Shown here piece after piece: positions 1 through 10,304 of a DNA stretch of 64,000 bases. The stretch is from Mesorhizobium xinjiangense (lineage in GTDB: Bacteria; Pseudomonadota; Alphaproteobacteria; Rhizobiales; Rhizobiaceae): positions 62,001-126,000 of the forward strand of contig NZ_WOAC01000004.1 of NCBI RefSeq assembly GCF_009749525.1. Reading direction: 5' to 3'. The notes beneath the pieces are model-generated. The model was given only the letters and a program-made list of their open reading frames with translations. It searched no databases and was not told the DNA's origin. The translations under genes were made by a program, and so were the position numbers. Position 1 is the first letter of the stretch, and the number at the start of each line of letters is the position of its first letter.

Positions 1-261
1 ACGCTTGGCGTGTTCGGGATATTCCTGAACCGGAAGAACGTCATCGTCATCCTGATGTCGATCGAACTCATTCTCCTGGCGGTGAACCTGAATTTCGTCG
101 CCTTCTCGGCCGCCCTGGGCGACCTGGTCGGTCAGGCCTTCGCGCTGTTCGTGCTCACGGTCGCCGCCGCAGAGGCGGCCATCGGACTTGCCATTCTCGT
201 CGTCTTCTACCGCAACCGCGGTTCGATCGCGGTCGAAGACGTCAACATGATGAAGGGCTGA
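1..261 (+). CDS. nuoK: NADH-quinone oxidoreductase subunit K (partial, C-terminal part)
   Basis: Membrane-arm subunit of respiratory complex I, which couples NADH oxidation by quinone to proton export. The reading frame is open from base 1 and the start lies upstream of the window; 86 residues remain of a family length near 100. Two hydrophobic segments are visible, with the family's conserved Glu in [10 protein letters not shown] and a second Glu in VAAAEAAIG. The gene stops 11 bases before nuoL, so it belongs to the nuo operon that continues to nuoN. Identification rests on sequence and neighbours; only the 5' end is uncertain. Confidence 0.96.
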   Translation, partial: TLGVFGIFLNRKNVIVILMSIELILLAVNLNFVAFSAALGDLVGQAFALFVLTVAAAEAAIGLAILVVFYRNRGSIAVEDVNMMKG

Positions 262-272
262 CGGGACAGATC

Positions 273-2252
273 ATGTATCAGACGATCGTTTTTCTGCCGC
301 TCGTCGGCTTTCTCATTGCCGGGCTCTTCGGCCGCTCGATCGGCGCCAAGGCGAGCGAATATGTGACGTCGGGCTTCCTGGTGATCTCGGCGCTCCTGTC
401 ATGGGTGGCCTTCTTCACCGTCGGGTTCGGCGACGGAGAGACCTTCACCGTGCCGGTGATGCGCTTCATCCAGTCGGGCAGCCTCGATGCCGACTGGGCG
501 TTGCGCGTCGACACGCTGACCGTGGTCATGCTGGTGGTGGTCAACACCGTCTCGGCCCTAGTGCACATCTATTCGATCGGCTACATGCACAACGATCCGC
601 ACCGGCCGCGCTTCTTCGCCTATCTGTCGCTGTTCACCTTCGCCATGCTCATGCTGGTGACGTCGGACAATCTGGTGCAGATGTTCTTCGGCTGGGAAGG
701 CGTCGGGCTTGCCTCCTATCTGCTGATCGGCTTCTGGTACAAGAAACCGTCGGCAAATGCGGCGGCGATCAAGGCCTTCGTCGTCAACCGTATCGGCGAT
801 TTCGGCTTCGCGCTCGGCATCTTCGGCGTCTTCGTGCTCTTCGGCTCGGTCAATTTCGACGTCATCTTCAACGGCACCCAGGCCTTCATGCCGGACGTCG
901 AGAACAGCGAGACGGTTCTTAACTTCCTTGGCTACCAGCTCGACCATCATGCCGCGCTGACCGTGGTCTGCCTGCTCCTGTTCATGGGGGCCATGGGCAA
1001 GTCGGCGCAGGTGCCGCTGCACACCTGGCTGCCGGACGCCATGGAAGGCCCCACACCGGTTTCGGCGCTGATTCATGCCGCGACCATGGTCACGGCCGGC
1101 GTCTTCATGGTGGCGCGGCTGTCACCGATCTTCGAACTTTCGCACACCGCGCTGATCATCGTCACCTTCATTGGCGCCTTCACCGCCTTCTTCGCGGCGA
1201 CCGTCGGCCTGGTGCAAAACGACATCAAGCGGGTGATCGCCTATTCGACCTGCTCGCAGCTCGGCTATATGTTCGTGGCGATCGGGCTCGGCTTTTATTC
1301 GGCGGCCATCTTCCACCTGTTCACGCATGCCTTCTTCAAGGCACTCTTGTTCCTTGGCTCGGGCTCGGTCATCCACGCCGTTTCGGACGAGCAGGACATG
1401 CGAAAGATGGGCGGCCTGCGCCGGCTCATTCCCTACACCTACTGGATGATGATCATCGGCACCCTGGCGCTGACGGGCGTGGGCATTCCGGCCACTCTCA
1501 TCGGCACGGCCGGGTTCTTCTCCAAGGACGCCATCATCGAAGGCGCCTTCGTCGGCCACAACGCCATGGCGATGACGGCCTTCATCCTCCTGGTGGTGGC
1601 GGCCATCTTCACCAGCTTCTATTCGTGGCGGCTGATCTTCATGACCTTCCACGGCCGTCCGCGCGCAACCGCCGACGTCATGCATCACGTGCATGAATCG
1701 CCCATGGTCATGCTGGTGCCGCTGTTCATCCTGGCCGCCGGGGCGCTGTTTGCCGGCGTCATCTTCCACGAATATTTCATCGGCCACGACTACGAGCATT
1801 TCTGGAAAGGCGCGCTCTTCACGCTGCCGGACAATCACATCCTGCACGAGTTCCACGACATACCGCTGTGGGCGAAGCTGTCGCCCTTCGTGGCCATGCT
1901 GCTCGGGCTGGGCGTTGCCTACCAGTTCTATATCCGCTCGCCGGAGACACCGCGCAAGCTGGCCGGGCAGCATCGTCTGCTCTACGCCTTCCTGCTCAAC
2001 AAATGGTATTTCGACGAGCTCTACGACTTTCTGTTCGTCAAGCCCGCCATGCGTCTCGGACGTTTCCTGTGGAAGAAGGGCGATGGCTGGCTTATCGACG
2101 GCTTCGGTCCTGACGGCGTTTCGGCGCGCGTGGTCGACATGACCAACCGCGTCATCAAGCTGCAGACCGGTTATCTCTACCACTATGCCTTCGCGATGCT
2201 GATCGGCGTGGCCGCGCTCGTGACCTGGATGATGCTCGGGAGCTCGTTCTAG
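273..2252 (+). CDS. nuoL: NADH-quinone oxidoreductase subunit L
   Basis: Distal proton-pumping subunit of complex I in the inner membrane, related to Mrp antiporters. At 659 residues it has the usual length. The key charged residues are in place: Glu142 in [10 protein letters not shown], Lys243 in [16 protein letters not shown], followed by [16 protein letters not shown]. The C-terminal third contains the extra hydrophobic segments and the long lateral helix typical of NuoL. The start sits 11 bases after nuoK and the stop is 2 bases before nuoM, so translation is likely coupled along the operon. Confidence 0.98.
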   Translation: MYQTIVFLPLVGFLIAGLFGRSIGAKASEYVTSGFLVISALLSWVAFFTVGFGDGETFTVPVMRFIQSGSLDADWALRVDTLTVVMLVVVNTVSALVHIYSIGYMHNDPHRPRFFAYLSLFTFAMLMLVTSDNLVQMFFGWEGVGLASYLLIGFWYKKPSANAAAIKAFVVNRIGDFGFALGIFGVFVLFGSVNFDVIFNGTQAFMPDVENSETVLNFLGYQLDHHAALTVVCLLLFMGAMGKSAQVPLHTWLPDAMEGPTPVSALIHAATMVTAGVFMVARLSPIFELSHTALIIVTFIGAFTAFFAATVGLVQNDIKRVIAYSTCSQLGYMFVAIGLGFYSAAIFHLFTHAFFKALLFLGSGSVIHAVSDEQDMRKMGGLRRLIPYTYWMMIIGTLALTGVGIPATLIGTAGFFSKDAIIEGAFVGHNAMAMTAFILLVVAAIFTSFYSWRLIFMTFHGRPRATADVMHHVHESPMVMLVPLFILAAGALFAGVIFHEYFIGHDYEHFWKGALFTLPDNHILHEFHDIPLWAKLSPFVAMLLGLGVAYQFYIRSPETPRKLAGQHRLLYAFLLNKWYFDELYDFLFVKPAMRLGRFLWKKGDGWLIDGFGPDGVSARVVDMTNRVIKLQTGYLYHYAFAMLIGVAALVTWMMLGSSF

Positions 2253-2254
2253 CA

Positions 2255-3772
2255 ATGACCGATTGGCCGCTTCTCACGACGGTGACCTTCCTGCCGCTGG
2301 TGGGAGCCCTCATCATCCTGTTCATCCGGGACGAGGGAAATTCGGGCGTGCGCAACATTCGCAACGTCGCGCTGCTCACGACCGCCTTCACCTTTCTCCT
2401 GTCGCTCCTCATCTGGGCGGGGTTCGACACGTCCGATCCGGGCTTCCAGATGGTGGAGAAGGCCGACTGGCTCGATTCGGGCATTTCCTACCACATGGGT
2501 GTCGACGGCATTTCCATGCTGTTCGTCATCCTGACGACCTTCCTGATGCCGCTTTGCATCCTGGCGAGCTGGGAATCGGTGCAAACGCGCGTCAAGGAAT
2601 ACATGATCGCGTTTCTGGTCCTGGAAACGCTGATGATCGGCGTCTTCTGCGCGCTCGACATCGTTCTGTTCTACGTCTTCTTCGAGGCCGGCCTGATCCC
2701 GATGTTCATCATCATCGGGGTGTGGGGCGGCAAGCGGCGCGTTTATGCCAGCTTCAAGTTCTTCCTCTACACGCTCCTGGGCTCGGTTCTCATGCTGCTG
2801 GCCATCATGGCGATGTTCTGGCAGTCGGGAACGACGGATATCACGCAGCTTTTGACGCATGATTTCCCGGCCGGGATGCAGCCATGGCTCTGGTTGGCCT
2901 TCTTCGCCTCCTTCGCCGTGAAAATGCCGATGTGGCCGGTTCACACCTGGCTGCCCGACGCACACGTGGAGGCGCCGACGGCGGGCTCCGTGGTCCTGGC
3001 GGCCATCCTGCTGAAGATGGGAGGCTATGGCTTCCTGCGCTTCTCGCTGCCGATGTTCCCGCTGGCCTCGGCCGATTTCGCGCCGCTGATCTTCACGCTC
3101 TCGGTCGTCGCCATCATCTACACATCGCTGGTGGCGCTGATGCAGGAGGATATCAAGAAGCTGATCGCCTATTCCTCGGTGGCCCATATGGGTTTTGTCA
3201 CCATGGGCATCTTCGCCATGAACCAGGAAGGCATCGAGGGCGGCATATTCCAGATGCTGTCGCACGGCCTGGTCTCGGGCGCGTTGTTCCTGTGCGTCGG
3301 CGTCGTCTACGACCGCATGCACACACGCGAGATCGCGGCCTATGGCGGACTGGTCAACAACATGCCGAAATATGCCGTGGTGTTCATGATCTTCACCATG
3401 GCCAATGTGGGCCTGCCGGGCACGAGCGGCTTCATCGGCGAGTTCCTGACGCTGATCGGCATCTTCCAGGTCAACACCTGGGTCGCATTCTTCGCCACCA
3501 CCGGCATCATCCTGTCGGCGGCCTATGCGCTGTGGCTCTATCGCCGGGTGGTGTTCGGCGCGCTGACCAAGGAGAGCCTGAAGGGGTTGCTTGACCTGTC
3601 GACACGCGAGAAGGCCGTGATCTATCCGCTTGTGCTGCTGGTCATCTTCTTCGGCGTCTATCCAACGCCTGTGTTCAACGTCACCGCGGCCTCGGTCGAG
3701 GCGCTGGTCAACAACGTCACCGTGTCCATCGAAGCCGCGAATGGCGGCATGTCCACCGCACTTGCTCACTAG
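2255..3772 (+). CDS. nuoM: NADH-quinone oxidoreductase subunit M
   Basis: Second antiporter-like, proton-pumping subunit of complex I, integral to the inner membrane. The protein has 505 residues and about fourteen hydrophobic segments. The family's Glu144 (FFEAGLIPM) and Lys223 ([18 protein letters not shown]) are present, as is the [16 protein letters not shown] segment of the central channel. It begins 2 bases after nuoL and ends 15 bases before nuoN. Order and spacing match the standard nuoL-M-N end of the operon. Confidence 0.98.
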   Translation: MTDWPLLTTVTFLPLVGALIILFIRDEGNSGVRNIRNVALLTTAFTFLLSLLIWAGFDTSDPGFQMVEKADWLDSGISYHMGVDGISMLFVILTTFLMPLCILASWESVQTRVKEYMIAFLVLETLMIGVFCALDIVLFYVFFEAGLIPMFIIIGVWGGKRRVYASFKFFLYTLLGSVLMLLAIMAMFWQSGTTDITQLLTHDFPAGMQPWLWLAFFASFAVKMPMWPVHTWLPDAHVEAPTAGSVVLAAILLKMGGYGFLRFSLPMFPLASADFAPLIFTLSVVAIIYTSLVALMQEDIKKLIAYSSVAHMGFVTMGIFAMNQEGIEGGIFQMLSHGLVSGALFLCVGVVYDRMHTREIAAYGGLVNNMPKYAVVFMIFTMANVGLPGTSGFIGEFLTLIGIFQVNTWVAFFATTGIILSAAYALWLYRRVVFGALTKESLKGLLDLSTREKAVIYPLVLLVIFFGVYPTPVFNVTAASVEALVNNVTVSIEAANGGMSTALAH

Positions 3773-3787
3773 GGATTGACTTGAACC

Positions 3788-5224
3788 ATGACGGCTGACC
3801 TTCTCACGAGCCTGTCGCTGGCGACCCCGGAACTGATCCTGGCGGTCTCGGCCATGGTCCTGCTCATGATCGGCGTTTTCAGCGGCGAGCGCTCCAATAC
3901 ACTCGTGACCGGTCTTGCCGTGGCCATTCTCATTGGCGCGGCCGCCTGGATGGCATTGTTCGGTCAGGACGGCACGGCCTTCAACGGTGCCTTCGTCAAC
4001 GACGCATTTGCTCGTTTCATGAAGATGCTGACCCTGATCGGGTCGGTGGTCACGCTGATCATGTCGGTGGGCTTCGCCAAGGCGGAGAAGTTCGACAAGT
4101 TCGAGTTCCCGGTCCTGCTCATGCTGGCGACGCTCGGCATGTTGCTGATGGTCTCGGCCAACGACATGATCGCCCTTTACCTCGGGCTCGAGCTGCAATC
4201 CCTGGCGCTTTACGTCGTCGCCGCGATCAACCGCGACAGCGTGCGCTCGACCGAGGCCGGGCTGAAATATTTCGTCCTCGGCTCGCTCTCCTCCGGCATG
4301 CTTCTCTACGGCATCACGCTGGTCTACGGCTACACGGGCAACACCGGATTTGAAGCCATTGCTGCCGAACTGGCAGGCAGCGACAGGCAGTTGGGACTCG
4401 TGTTCGGCCTGGTCTTCGTGCTTGCCGGCCTTGCCTTCAAGATCTCGGCCGTGCCGTTCCACATGTGGACCCCGGACGTCTACGAGGGCGCGCCAACGCC
4501 GGTCACGGCCTTCTTTGCCGCCGCTCCGAAGATGGCCGCCATGGCGCTCATCGTGCGCGTCGTCGTCGGCGCATTCGAGCCGGTCGCCGCCGACTGGCAG
4601 CAGATCGTGGTGTTCATCGCCATCGCGTCGATGCTCCTGGGGTCCTTCGCCGCGATCGGCCAGCGCAACATCAAACGGCTCATGGCCTATTCCTCGATCG
4701 GCCATATGGGCTTTGCCCTTGTCGGTCTCGCCGCCAACAGCCAGGCGGGCGTGCGCGGCGTCGTCATCTACATGCTGATCTATCTGGTCATGACGCTCGG
4801 CGTCTTCGCATTCATCCTGGCCATGCGGCGCAAGGAGGGCAATGTCGAGCAGATCGACGATCTGGCGGGCCTTGCCTCGACCAACCCGGTGATGGCGACG
4901 ATCCTGACGATCCTGATGTTCTCGCTGGCCGGCATTCCGCCTATGGCAGGCTTCTGGGCCAAGTGGTACGTATTCCTCGCCGCGATCAATGCCGAATTGT
5001 ACGCCTTGGCGGTGATAGGTGTGCTCGCATCGGTGGTCGGAGCCTACTATTATCTGCGGATCATCAAGATCATGTGGTTCGACGAGCCCGTCGGCGGGTT
5101 TCTGCCGATGGCCGGCGAGCTTCGCCTCGTACTTGGCGTGTCGGGCGCCTTCGTGCTGTTCTATGTCCTGATCGGCGGGCCGATCGGAACCATGGCCGAA
5201 GCCGCCGCGACCACGTTCTTCTGA
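3788..5224 (+). CDS. nuoN: NADH-quinone oxidoreductase subunit N
   Basis: Third antiporter-like subunit of complex I, which joins the pumping arm near the quinone-proximal module. The protein has 478 residues and is hydrophobic throughout. Landmarks are [13 protein letters not shown] with the channel Glu, [19 protein letters not shown] with the central Lys, and [20 protein letters not shown]. It is the last nuo gene; birA starts only 4 bases after its stop and is probably cotranscribed, an arrangement common in rhizobial relatives. Confidence 0.98.
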   Translation: MTADLLTSLSLATPELILAVSAMVLLMIGVFSGERSNTLVTGLAVAILIGAAAWMALFGQDGTAFNGAFVNDAFARFMKMLTLIGSVVTLIMSVGFAKAEKFDKFEFPVLLMLATLGMLLMVSANDMIALYLGLELQSLALYVVAAINRDSVRSTEAGLKYFVLGSLSSGMLLYGITLVYGYTGNTGFEAIAAELAGSDRQLGLVFGLVFVLAGLAFKISAVPFHMWTPDVYEGAPTPVTAFFAAAPKMAAMALIVRVVVGAFEPVAADWQQIVVFIAIASMLLGSFAAIGQRNIKRLMAYSSIGHMGFALVGLAANSQAGVRGVVIYMLIYLVMTLGVFAFILAMRRKEGNVEQIDDLAGLASTNPVMATILTILMFSLAGIPPMAGFWAKWYVFLAAINAELYALAVIGVLASVVGAYYYLRIIKIMWFDEPVGGFLPMAGELRLVLGVSGAFVLFYVLIGGPIGTMAEAAATTFF

Positions 5225-5228
5225 TCCG

Positions 5229-6059
5229 ATGGGATTCGCGCTGGCGCCGGGCGCGTCGCTAGAAGGCTATCGCCTTGAATCCTTCGACACGATTGGCTCC
5301 ACCAATGCCCTTGCGCTGGAGCGCGCGCAGGCCGGCGATCCGGGACGCCTGTGGATCGTATCGAAGAAGCAGGAAAGCGGACGCGGCCGCAGGGGGCGTT
5401 CCTGGGAGACGCCTAAAGGCAATCTGGCAGCGAGCCTGCTTTTGGTCGATTGCTGCGCGCCGCCGGTTGCGGCCACCCTCGGCTTCGTGGCGGGACTGGC
5501 GCTCGGCGACGCTCTGGAGGCTTCGACGCCGACGAGGCGATTGGCCATTGGCGTGGATGGTGGCAGTGCGGCGGGAGAGGCGGGGCGTTTCGAATTGAAA
5601 TGGCCGAACGACGTTCTGGCCGACGGCGCCAAGCTCGCCGGAATACTGCTTGAATCGGCCATGCTGCCCGGTGGCGGCTTTGCCGTGGCGATCGGCATCG
5701 GTGTCAACGTGGTGGCGCATCCGGGCAATACGCCCTATCCCGCGACTTCGCTGACCGCACTCGGCTCGAAGGACAACGCCGAAACTCTGTTCCTTGCGCT
5801 ATCGGACGCCTGGATGGACGCCATGCGGCTTTGGAACGGGGGCAGGGGGCTGGAGGGCGTACGCCGTCGGTGGCTGGAGCGGGCGGCCGGGCTCGGCAGT
5901 CAAGTGGCCGTGCGGCTCGACGGTGAGGTGGTACGCGGCATCTTCGAGACAATCGACGAAGATTGCCGCTTCGTCATTCGTGACCGAAGCGCCCGCCTGC
6001 ACAGGATTGCGGCGGGTGATGTTCATTTTGGCGCTGTCGCGTCGGCTACTACGGGCTGA
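5229..6059 (+). CDS. birA: Biotin--[acetyl-CoA-carboxylase] ligase
   Basis: Activates biotin to biotinyl-AMP and transfers it to the biotin-carrier Lys of carboxylases; the PccB found at 25489-27021 belongs to one such enzyme. The 276-residue protein shows the adenylate loop GRGRRGR (51-57), KWPNDVL with the catalytic-region Lys124, and KLAGILLES. There is no N-terminal winged helix, so it is a group I enzyme without the repressor role of E. coli BirA. The C-terminal small beta domain (GSQVAVRLDGEVVRGIFETI) is present. It follows nuoN by 4 bases and precedes rnj by 30. Confidence 0.95.
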   Translation: MGFALAPGASLEGYRLESFDTIGSTNALALERAQAGDPGRLWIVSKKQESGRGRRGRSWETPKGNLAASLLLVDCCAPPVAATLGFVAGLALGDALEASTPTRRLAIGVDGGSAAGEAGRFELKWPNDVLADGAKLAGILLESAMLPGGGFAVAIGIGVNVVAHPGNTPYPATSLTALGSKDNAETLFLALSDAWMDAMRLWNGGRGLEGVRRRWLERAAGLGSQVAVRLDGEVVRGIFETIDEDCRFVIRDRSARLHRIAAGDVHFGAVASATTG

Positions 6060-6089
6060 TGCGGCCGCGGTGTTGAAGAAAGGCTGACT

Positions 6090-7760
6090 ATGGCAAAAGG
6101 CGCGGCACAGGAGCTGGTCTTCGTCCCTCTGGGCGGGGTAGGCGAGATCGGCATGAATTTGGCGCTGTACGGGTTCGGCCACCCCGACAAACGGGAATGG
6201 ATCATCGTCGATTGCGGCGTGACTTTCCCCGGCCCTGATCTGCCCGGCGTTGACCTCGTTTTGCCGGATATCCGCTTTATCGAGGAACGTGTGGAGCGGT
6301 TGCGCGGCATTGTCATCACGCACGCGCATGAAGACCATTACGGCGCCTTGCTGGATTTGTGGCCGCGCCTGAAAGCGCCGGTCTGGATGACCCCGTTCGC
6401 CGCCGGAATGCTGGAGGCCAAGCGGCAGTCGGAGGCGAATGCTCCCGACATTCCCGTCGAGATCTACCACGCCGGGTCCACCTTTTCCGTGGGGCCGTTC
6501 GAGATCGAGGCGATTGCCGTCACCCATTCCATACCGGAACCGGTCTCGCTGGCCATCACCTCGCCCGCCGGCACGGTGATCCATACGGGAGACTGGAAGA
6601 TGGATCCGGCGCCGACGATCGGCGCCAAGACCGACGAGGCGCGTTTCAAGGCGATCGGCGAGGCCGGCGTATTGGCGCTCGTCTGCGATTCCACCAATGC
6701 CATGCGCGACGGTATTTCGCCCTCGGAGGAGGAAGTCGGCGAAAGCCTCAAGCAGATCATCGAGAAGGCGCCCGGGCGGGTGGCTGTCACCTCCTTCTCG
6801 TCGAATATCGGCCGTGTCCGCTCGATCGCCGAAGCGGCCCGCGACGCCGGCCGGCAGGTCATGGTTCTCGGCCGCTCTCTCAAGCGCTGCATCGATGTGG
6901 CGAGCGATCTCGGCTATCTAGACGGTCTGCCCGAGTTCATCGACGAAGAGGATTATGGGCTGGTCCCGCGGGAGAAACTCGTCATCCTGTGCACCGGCAG
7001 CCAGGGTGAGCCGCGCGCCGCGCTTGCCAAGCTGGCACGCGACGAGATGAAGACCGTCGCGTTGTCGCCGGGTGATGCGGTGATCTTTTCCTCGCGCGCC
7101 ATCCCGGGCAACGAGAAGGCCATCCTGGAGATCAAGAACAACCTGATCGAACAGGGCATCCGCATCATCGAGGATAGCGACGCGCTGGTTCATGTTTCGG
7201 GCCATCCGCGGCGCGAGGAGCTGATGCGCATGTACGACCTCGTGCGTCCGCGGATCGCCGTTCCTGTTCATGGCGAGGCGGCCCATCTCGTCGCGCATGG
7301 TGCGCTGGCCGCCAAGTCCGGCGTCAAGGAAGTGGCGCAGGCGCGCAACGGCGACATGCTGCGCCTTTCGCCCGGGCCGGCGGAGATCATCGACCAGGTG
7401 CCCTTCGGGCGCATCTACAAGGACGGCCTGATCGTCGGCAGCGAAGACGATGTCGGCATCAAGGATCGGCGCAAACTGTCTTATGTCGGCCATGTCGCGG
7501 TTAACGTCGTGCTCGACGAACGCTATGAGATGGCCGGCGAGCCGGATCTGGTCGCCTACGGCCTGCCGGAAGCGGACGGCGCGGGGGAGGCGCTGGAAGA
7601 CATTATGCTGGGTGCGGCAATGGGCGCGGTTGATAGCATTCCCCGGTCCAGGCGTAAGGATCTCGATCTCGTTCTGGAGGCGGTGCGGCGCGCCGTGCGC
7701 AATTCCGCCAGGCAGGCCTGGGGCAAGAAGCCGGTCGTGACCGTGTTCGTCACGCGGTGA
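6090..7760 (+). CDS. rnj: Ribonuclease J (metallo-beta-lactamase/beta-CASP nuclease)
   Basis: Endo- and 5'-3' exoribonuclease used for rRNA maturation and mRNA decay in alphaproteobacteria. The 556-residue protein has the zinc site HAHEDH at residues 78-83, a GDWKMDPAP segment with the metal-ligand Asp, and the beta-CASP part (VCDSTNAMRDG, VAVTSFSSNIGR, LCTGSQGEPRAAL, HVSGHPRREEL). Length and motif order match RNase J and not RNase Z. It lies between birA and the epimerase gene on the same strand, with short gaps, so cotranscription from the nuo operon is possible. Confidence 0.95.
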   Translation: MAKGAAQELVFVPLGGVGEIGMNLALYGFGHPDKREWIIVDCGVTFPGPDLPGVDLVLPDIRFIEERVERLRGIVITHAHEDHYGALLDLWPRLKAPVWMTPFAAGMLEAKRQSEANAPDIPVEIYHAGSTFSVGPFEIEAIAVTHSIPEPVSLAITSPAGTVIHTGDWKMDPAPTIGAKTDEARFKAIGEAGVLALVCDSTNAMRDGISPSEEEVGESLKQIIEKAPGRVAVTSFSSNIGRVRSIAEAARDAGRQVMVLGRSLKRCIDVASDLGYLDGLPEFIDEEDYGLVPREKLVILCTGSQGEPRAALAKLARDEMKTVALSPGDAVIFSSRAIPGNEKAILEIKNNLIEQGIRIIEDSDALVHVSGHPRREELMRMYDLVRPRIAVPVHGEAAHLVAHGALAAKSGVKEVAQARNGDMLRLSPGPAEIIDQVPFGRIYKDGLIVGSEDDVGIKDRRKLSYVGHVAVNVVLDERYEMAGEPDLVAYGLPEADGAGEALEDIMLGAAMGAVDSIPRSRRKDLDLVLEAVRRAVRNSARQAWGKKPVVTVFVTR

Positions 7761-7812
7761 TTGAGGCGCGGGCGGGCCGCCGTTCGACCGCGTAACTCGA
7801 AAGGATGTCGCA

Positions 7813-8217
7813 ATGCTTGGACGGCTCAATCATGTCGCAATCGCGGTGCCCGACCTGGCAGCCGCAAGCGCCGGCTATCGTGACATGCTGGGTGCGCGGG
7901 TGAGCGCGCCGCAAAAATTGCCCGATCATGGCGTAACGGTGGTCTTCGTCGACCTGGGCAACACCAAGGTGGAGCTTCTGGAGCCCCTGGGTGAAGCCTC
8001 GCCGATCGCGAGTTTCCTGGAGCGTAGCCCGACGGGCGGCATGCACCATGTCTGCTACGAAGTCGACGATATCATCGCCGCGCGCGACCGGCTGATAGCG
8101 CAGGGCGCGCGCGTACTGGGCGGCGGAGAGCCGAGAACCGGCGCTCATGGCAGGCCCGTTCTCTTCCTTCATCCGAAGGATTTTCAGGGAACGCTTGTCG
8201 AACTCGAACAAGCCTGA
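7813..8217 (+). CDS. mce: Methylmalonyl-CoA epimerase
   Basis: Interconverts (R)- and (S)-methylmalonyl-CoA in the propionate route to succinyl-CoA; the next step is the B12-dependent mutase, and PccB upstream in the pathway is encoded at 25489-27021. The 134-residue protein is a single VOC-fold unit: it opens with LNHVAIAVPDL, has GGMHHVCYEVDDI with a metal-ligand His in the middle, and ends with VLFLHPKDFQGTLVELEQ with the ligand Glu. The start is the ATG preceded by AAGGATG at a suitable distance. The specific substrate is inferred from family similarity and conserved neighbourhood. Confidence 0.9.
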   Translation: MLGRLNHVAIAVPDLAAASAGYRDMLGARVSAPQKLPDHGVTVVFVDLGNTKVELLEPLGEASPIASFLERSPTGGMHHVCYEVDDIIAARDRLIAQGARVLGGGEPRTGAHGRPVLFLHPKDFQGTLVELEQA

Positions 8218-8231
8218 CGAAGGCAAAGCAA

Positions 8232-8501
8232 ATGAGCTGGATTTCCGCACTGGCAATTTTCTTCGTCCTCTGGTGGGTCGTGCTTTTCGCCGCGCTGCCC
8301 TTCGGCTTGCGCACGCAGGACGACGAGGACGACGTGACGCTCGGCACTACGCCGAGTGCCCCGCGGGGCCCGCATATGGCGCGCGCCGTCCTGCGCACCA
8401 CGATCGCGACCTTGATCATCTGCGGGGCGCTCTACACTGTGACAGTCTATTTTGGACTGGGGATAGACGACTTGCCGATGGTCGTCCCGGAATTCGACTG
8501 A
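8232..8501 (+). CDS. DUF1467 family small membrane protein
   Basis: An 89-residue inner-membrane protein of unknown function found in this position, between mce and proS, in many alphaproteobacteria. Two hydrophobic segments are visible, residues 4-22 (ISALAIFFVLWWVVLF) and about 55-77, joined by a polar loop rich in Asp and Glu (RTQDDEDDVTLGTTP). It starts 14 bases after mce. Family assignment is from the sequence pattern and the neighbourhood; nothing in the sequence suggests an enzymatic role. Confidence 0.88.
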   Translation: MSWISALAIFFVLWWVVLFAALPFGLRTQDDEDDVTLGTTPSAPRGPHMARAVLRTTIATLIICGALYTVTVYFGLGIDDLPMVVPEFD

Positions 8502-8571
8502 ACGCCCTCCGGTTTATGGCGAGCTGAGTTCCAGCGGCAATTCAGCCTTTGGATCAAAGTTCTTGATTGCA

Positions 8572-8724
8572 CAAAAAAAATGCAAGGCCGAAGCCTTGCC
8601 AAGTAAACGCGTCCGATCTGTTTCCGATATTCGGCGGCAGCGAGAAATCCGCGCCTAGATCGCATCCTCCCAAGACTTTGACCGCGCAGGAGAGCGAATT
8701 TCTGTTCCGCTCTCTTATTTTATG
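8572..8724 (-). ncRNA. Candidate small RNA, minus strand, between DUF1467 gene and proS
   Basis: On the minus strand a promoter-like pair GTGACA (complement of 8754-8759) and CTAGTG (8731-8736), 17 bases apart, would start RNA near 8724. The transcript would hold a 7-pair hairpin GAGAGCG/CGCTCTC (8690-8714), an exposed GGGAGGA (about 8665-8671), and end at a strong terminator at 8573-8600, about 150 nt in all. No minus-strand gene lies upstream that would need this terminator. The size and architecture fit a trans-acting small RNA. This is inference; no known family is assigned. Confidence 0.45.
8573..8600 (-). terminator. Rho-independent terminator (minus strand)
   Basis: Read on the minus strand: GCAAGGC, loop TTCG, GCCTTGC, then A and eight T residues (plus-strand A run 8573-8580). 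The stem has seven perfect pairs closed by the very stable UUCG tetraloop. It points leftwards, against all neighbouring genes, so it must end a transcript that starts in the 8600-8900 gap. Confidence 0.85.
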
Positions 8725-8975
8725 GCGGCACACTAGCCTAACGTTCATCGTCCTGTCACGAATTTTTTTGCCTGAAAACCGGCTTTCATGTGCTGCACTG
8801 CACAAGGCGACGGCAGTGTGTGCTTACTGCCTCGGCAAATTCGGACTACCTATTGTCGCGGCTGCTTGCTTGGCTTTCCTTCGGGACACGAAATGGCTAT
8901 GAAGCGCTTGAAGGTCGGGCCGATGCAACTGGTCCGATTCCTGTGGCGCTTTCACTCTGATCGATGGTTCAATTC

Positions 8976-10304
8976 ATGCGGTTGTCGCAATATTTCCTGC
9001 CTATCCTGAAAGAAAATCCGCGCGAGGCGGAGATCGTGTCTCACCGTCTTATGCTGCGCGCCGGCATGATCCGGCAGCAAGCTGCCGGCAGCTTTTCATG
9101 GTTGCCGCTCGGCAAGCGGGTGCTCGACAAGATTTGCAACATCATCCGCGAGGAGCAGAACCGTGCCGGGGCGCTCGAGATCCTCATGCCGACCATCCAG
9201 TCGGCCGATCTGTGGATCGAAAGCGGGCGCTACAACGACTACGGCGCCGAGATGCTGCGCATCGAGGATCGCCACGAGCGTGCCATGCTGTTCGGCCCGA
9301 CCAACGAGGAAATGGTGACGGACATCTTCCGCGCCTATGTAAAGTCCTACAAGGATCTGCCGCTTAACCTCTACCACATCCAGTGGAAGTTCCGCGACGA
9401 GGTACGGCCGCGCTTCGGCGTCATGCGCTCGCGCGAATTCCTCATGAAGGACGCCTATTCCTTCGATCTCGATTACGAAGGCGCCAGAGCGGCCTATAAC
9501 CGCATGTTCGTCGCCTATCTGAGGACGTTCACCCGCATGGGCCTGCAGGCCATACCGATGCGTGCCGACACCGGCCCGATCGGCGGCGATCTCAGCCACG
9601 AATTCATTATTCTGGCCGATACCGGTGAAAGTCAGGTCTTCTGCCACAGCGACTTTCTTGCGCTGCCCATCCCCGATGCGGCCACCGATTTCGGCGATGA
9701 CGATGCGATCGCCGGCATCGTCAAGCGGTGGACGACACCTTATGCGGCGACAGACGAAATGCACGACGAGGCTGCCTGGCAGGACGTGCCGGACGCGAAA
9801 CGATTGTCGGCGCGCGGCATCGAGGTCGGCCACATCTTCCATTTCGGCGACAAATACTCCAAGCCGCTGGGGGCCAGCGTCACCGGGCCGGACGGCAAGG
9901 AGCACGACGTCTCCATGGGATCCTACGGCATCGGGCCGTCACGCCTCATTGCCGCCATCATCGAGGCCTCGCATGACGAGAACGGCATTGTCTGGCCGGA
10001 ATCGGTGGCGCCCTTCGACGTCGCGCTCATCAACATGAAACCGGGCGACGCCGACTGCGATCGGGTGTGCGCCGAGATCGAGACGGTGTTGACGGCAAGC
10101 GGCAAGGACGTGCTTCATGACGATACGGACCAGCGTGCCGGGGCCAAATTCGCGACAGCGGACCTGATCGGCCTGCCTTGGCAAGTTGTCGTCGGGCCGC
10201 GTGGCATTGCGGCGGGCGAGGTGGAATTGAAGAACCGCAAGAGCGGCGCGCGCGAGACGATCGCGATCGCCGACATTGCCAAGCGGTTCGGCGGGGGTGC
10301 ATGA
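8976..10304 (+). CDS. proS: Prolyl-tRNA synthetase
   Basis: Charges tRNA-Pro with proline. The 442-residue protein is of the short alphaproteobacterial type that lacks the editing insertion domain. Class II landmarks are seen: [14 protein letters not shown] (motif 1/2 region), [19 protein letters not shown] (motif 2), and [15 protein letters not shown] (motif 3); a C-terminal anticodon-binding domain ends with [12 protein letters not shown]. An ATG twelve bases upstream (8964) is in frame, but [15 protein letters not shown] is the family's normal beginning, so 8976 is preferred. The stop overlaps the start of lolC by ATGA. Confidence 0.96.
   Translation: MRLSQYFLPILKENPREAEIVSHRLMLRAGMIRQQAAGSFSWLPLGKRVLDKICNIIREEQNRAGALEILMPTIQSADLWIESGRYNDYGAEMLRIEDRHERAMLFGPTNEEMVTDIFRAYVKSYKDLPLNLYHIQWKFRDEVRPRFGVMRSREFLMKDAYSFDLDYEGARAAYNRMFVAYLRTFTRMGLQAIPMRADTGPIGGDLSHEFIILADTGESQVFCHSDFLALPIPDAATDFGDDDAIAGIVKRWTTPYAATDEMHDEAAWQDVPDAKRLSARGIEVGHIFHFGDKYSKPLGASVTGPDGKEHDVSMGSYGIGPSRLIAAIIEASHDENGIVWPESVAPFDVALINMKPGDADCDRVCAEIETVLTASGKDVLHDDTDQRAGAKFATADLIGLPWQVVVGPRGIAAGEVELKNRKSGARETIAIADIAKRFGGGA

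Larger units (their letters stand above)
8502..8975. other. 474-base intergenic region before proS
   Basis: No coding gene is convincing here. The stretch is visibly richer in A and T than its flanks. It holds a minus-strand terminator at 8573-8600, a candidate minus-strand small RNA (8572-8724), and presumably the proS promoter in its right half. A minus-strand frame at 8447-8665 runs through the terminator and is not credible as a gene. Confidence 0.7.

Noticed and set aside
2249-4705. Minus-strand frame of 818 codons opposite nuoM and nuoN
   Set aside because: Composition dominated by His, Arg, Gln, Asp and Gly, no motif; a mirror frame produced by GC3 bias of real plus-strand nuo genes.
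8447-8665. Minus-strand 72-codon frame beginning MRSRRGFLAAAEYRKQ
   Set aside because: Passes straight through a strong terminator and into the DUF1467 gene; the GGGAGG before its ATG leaves no spacing. More likely part of a small RNA.
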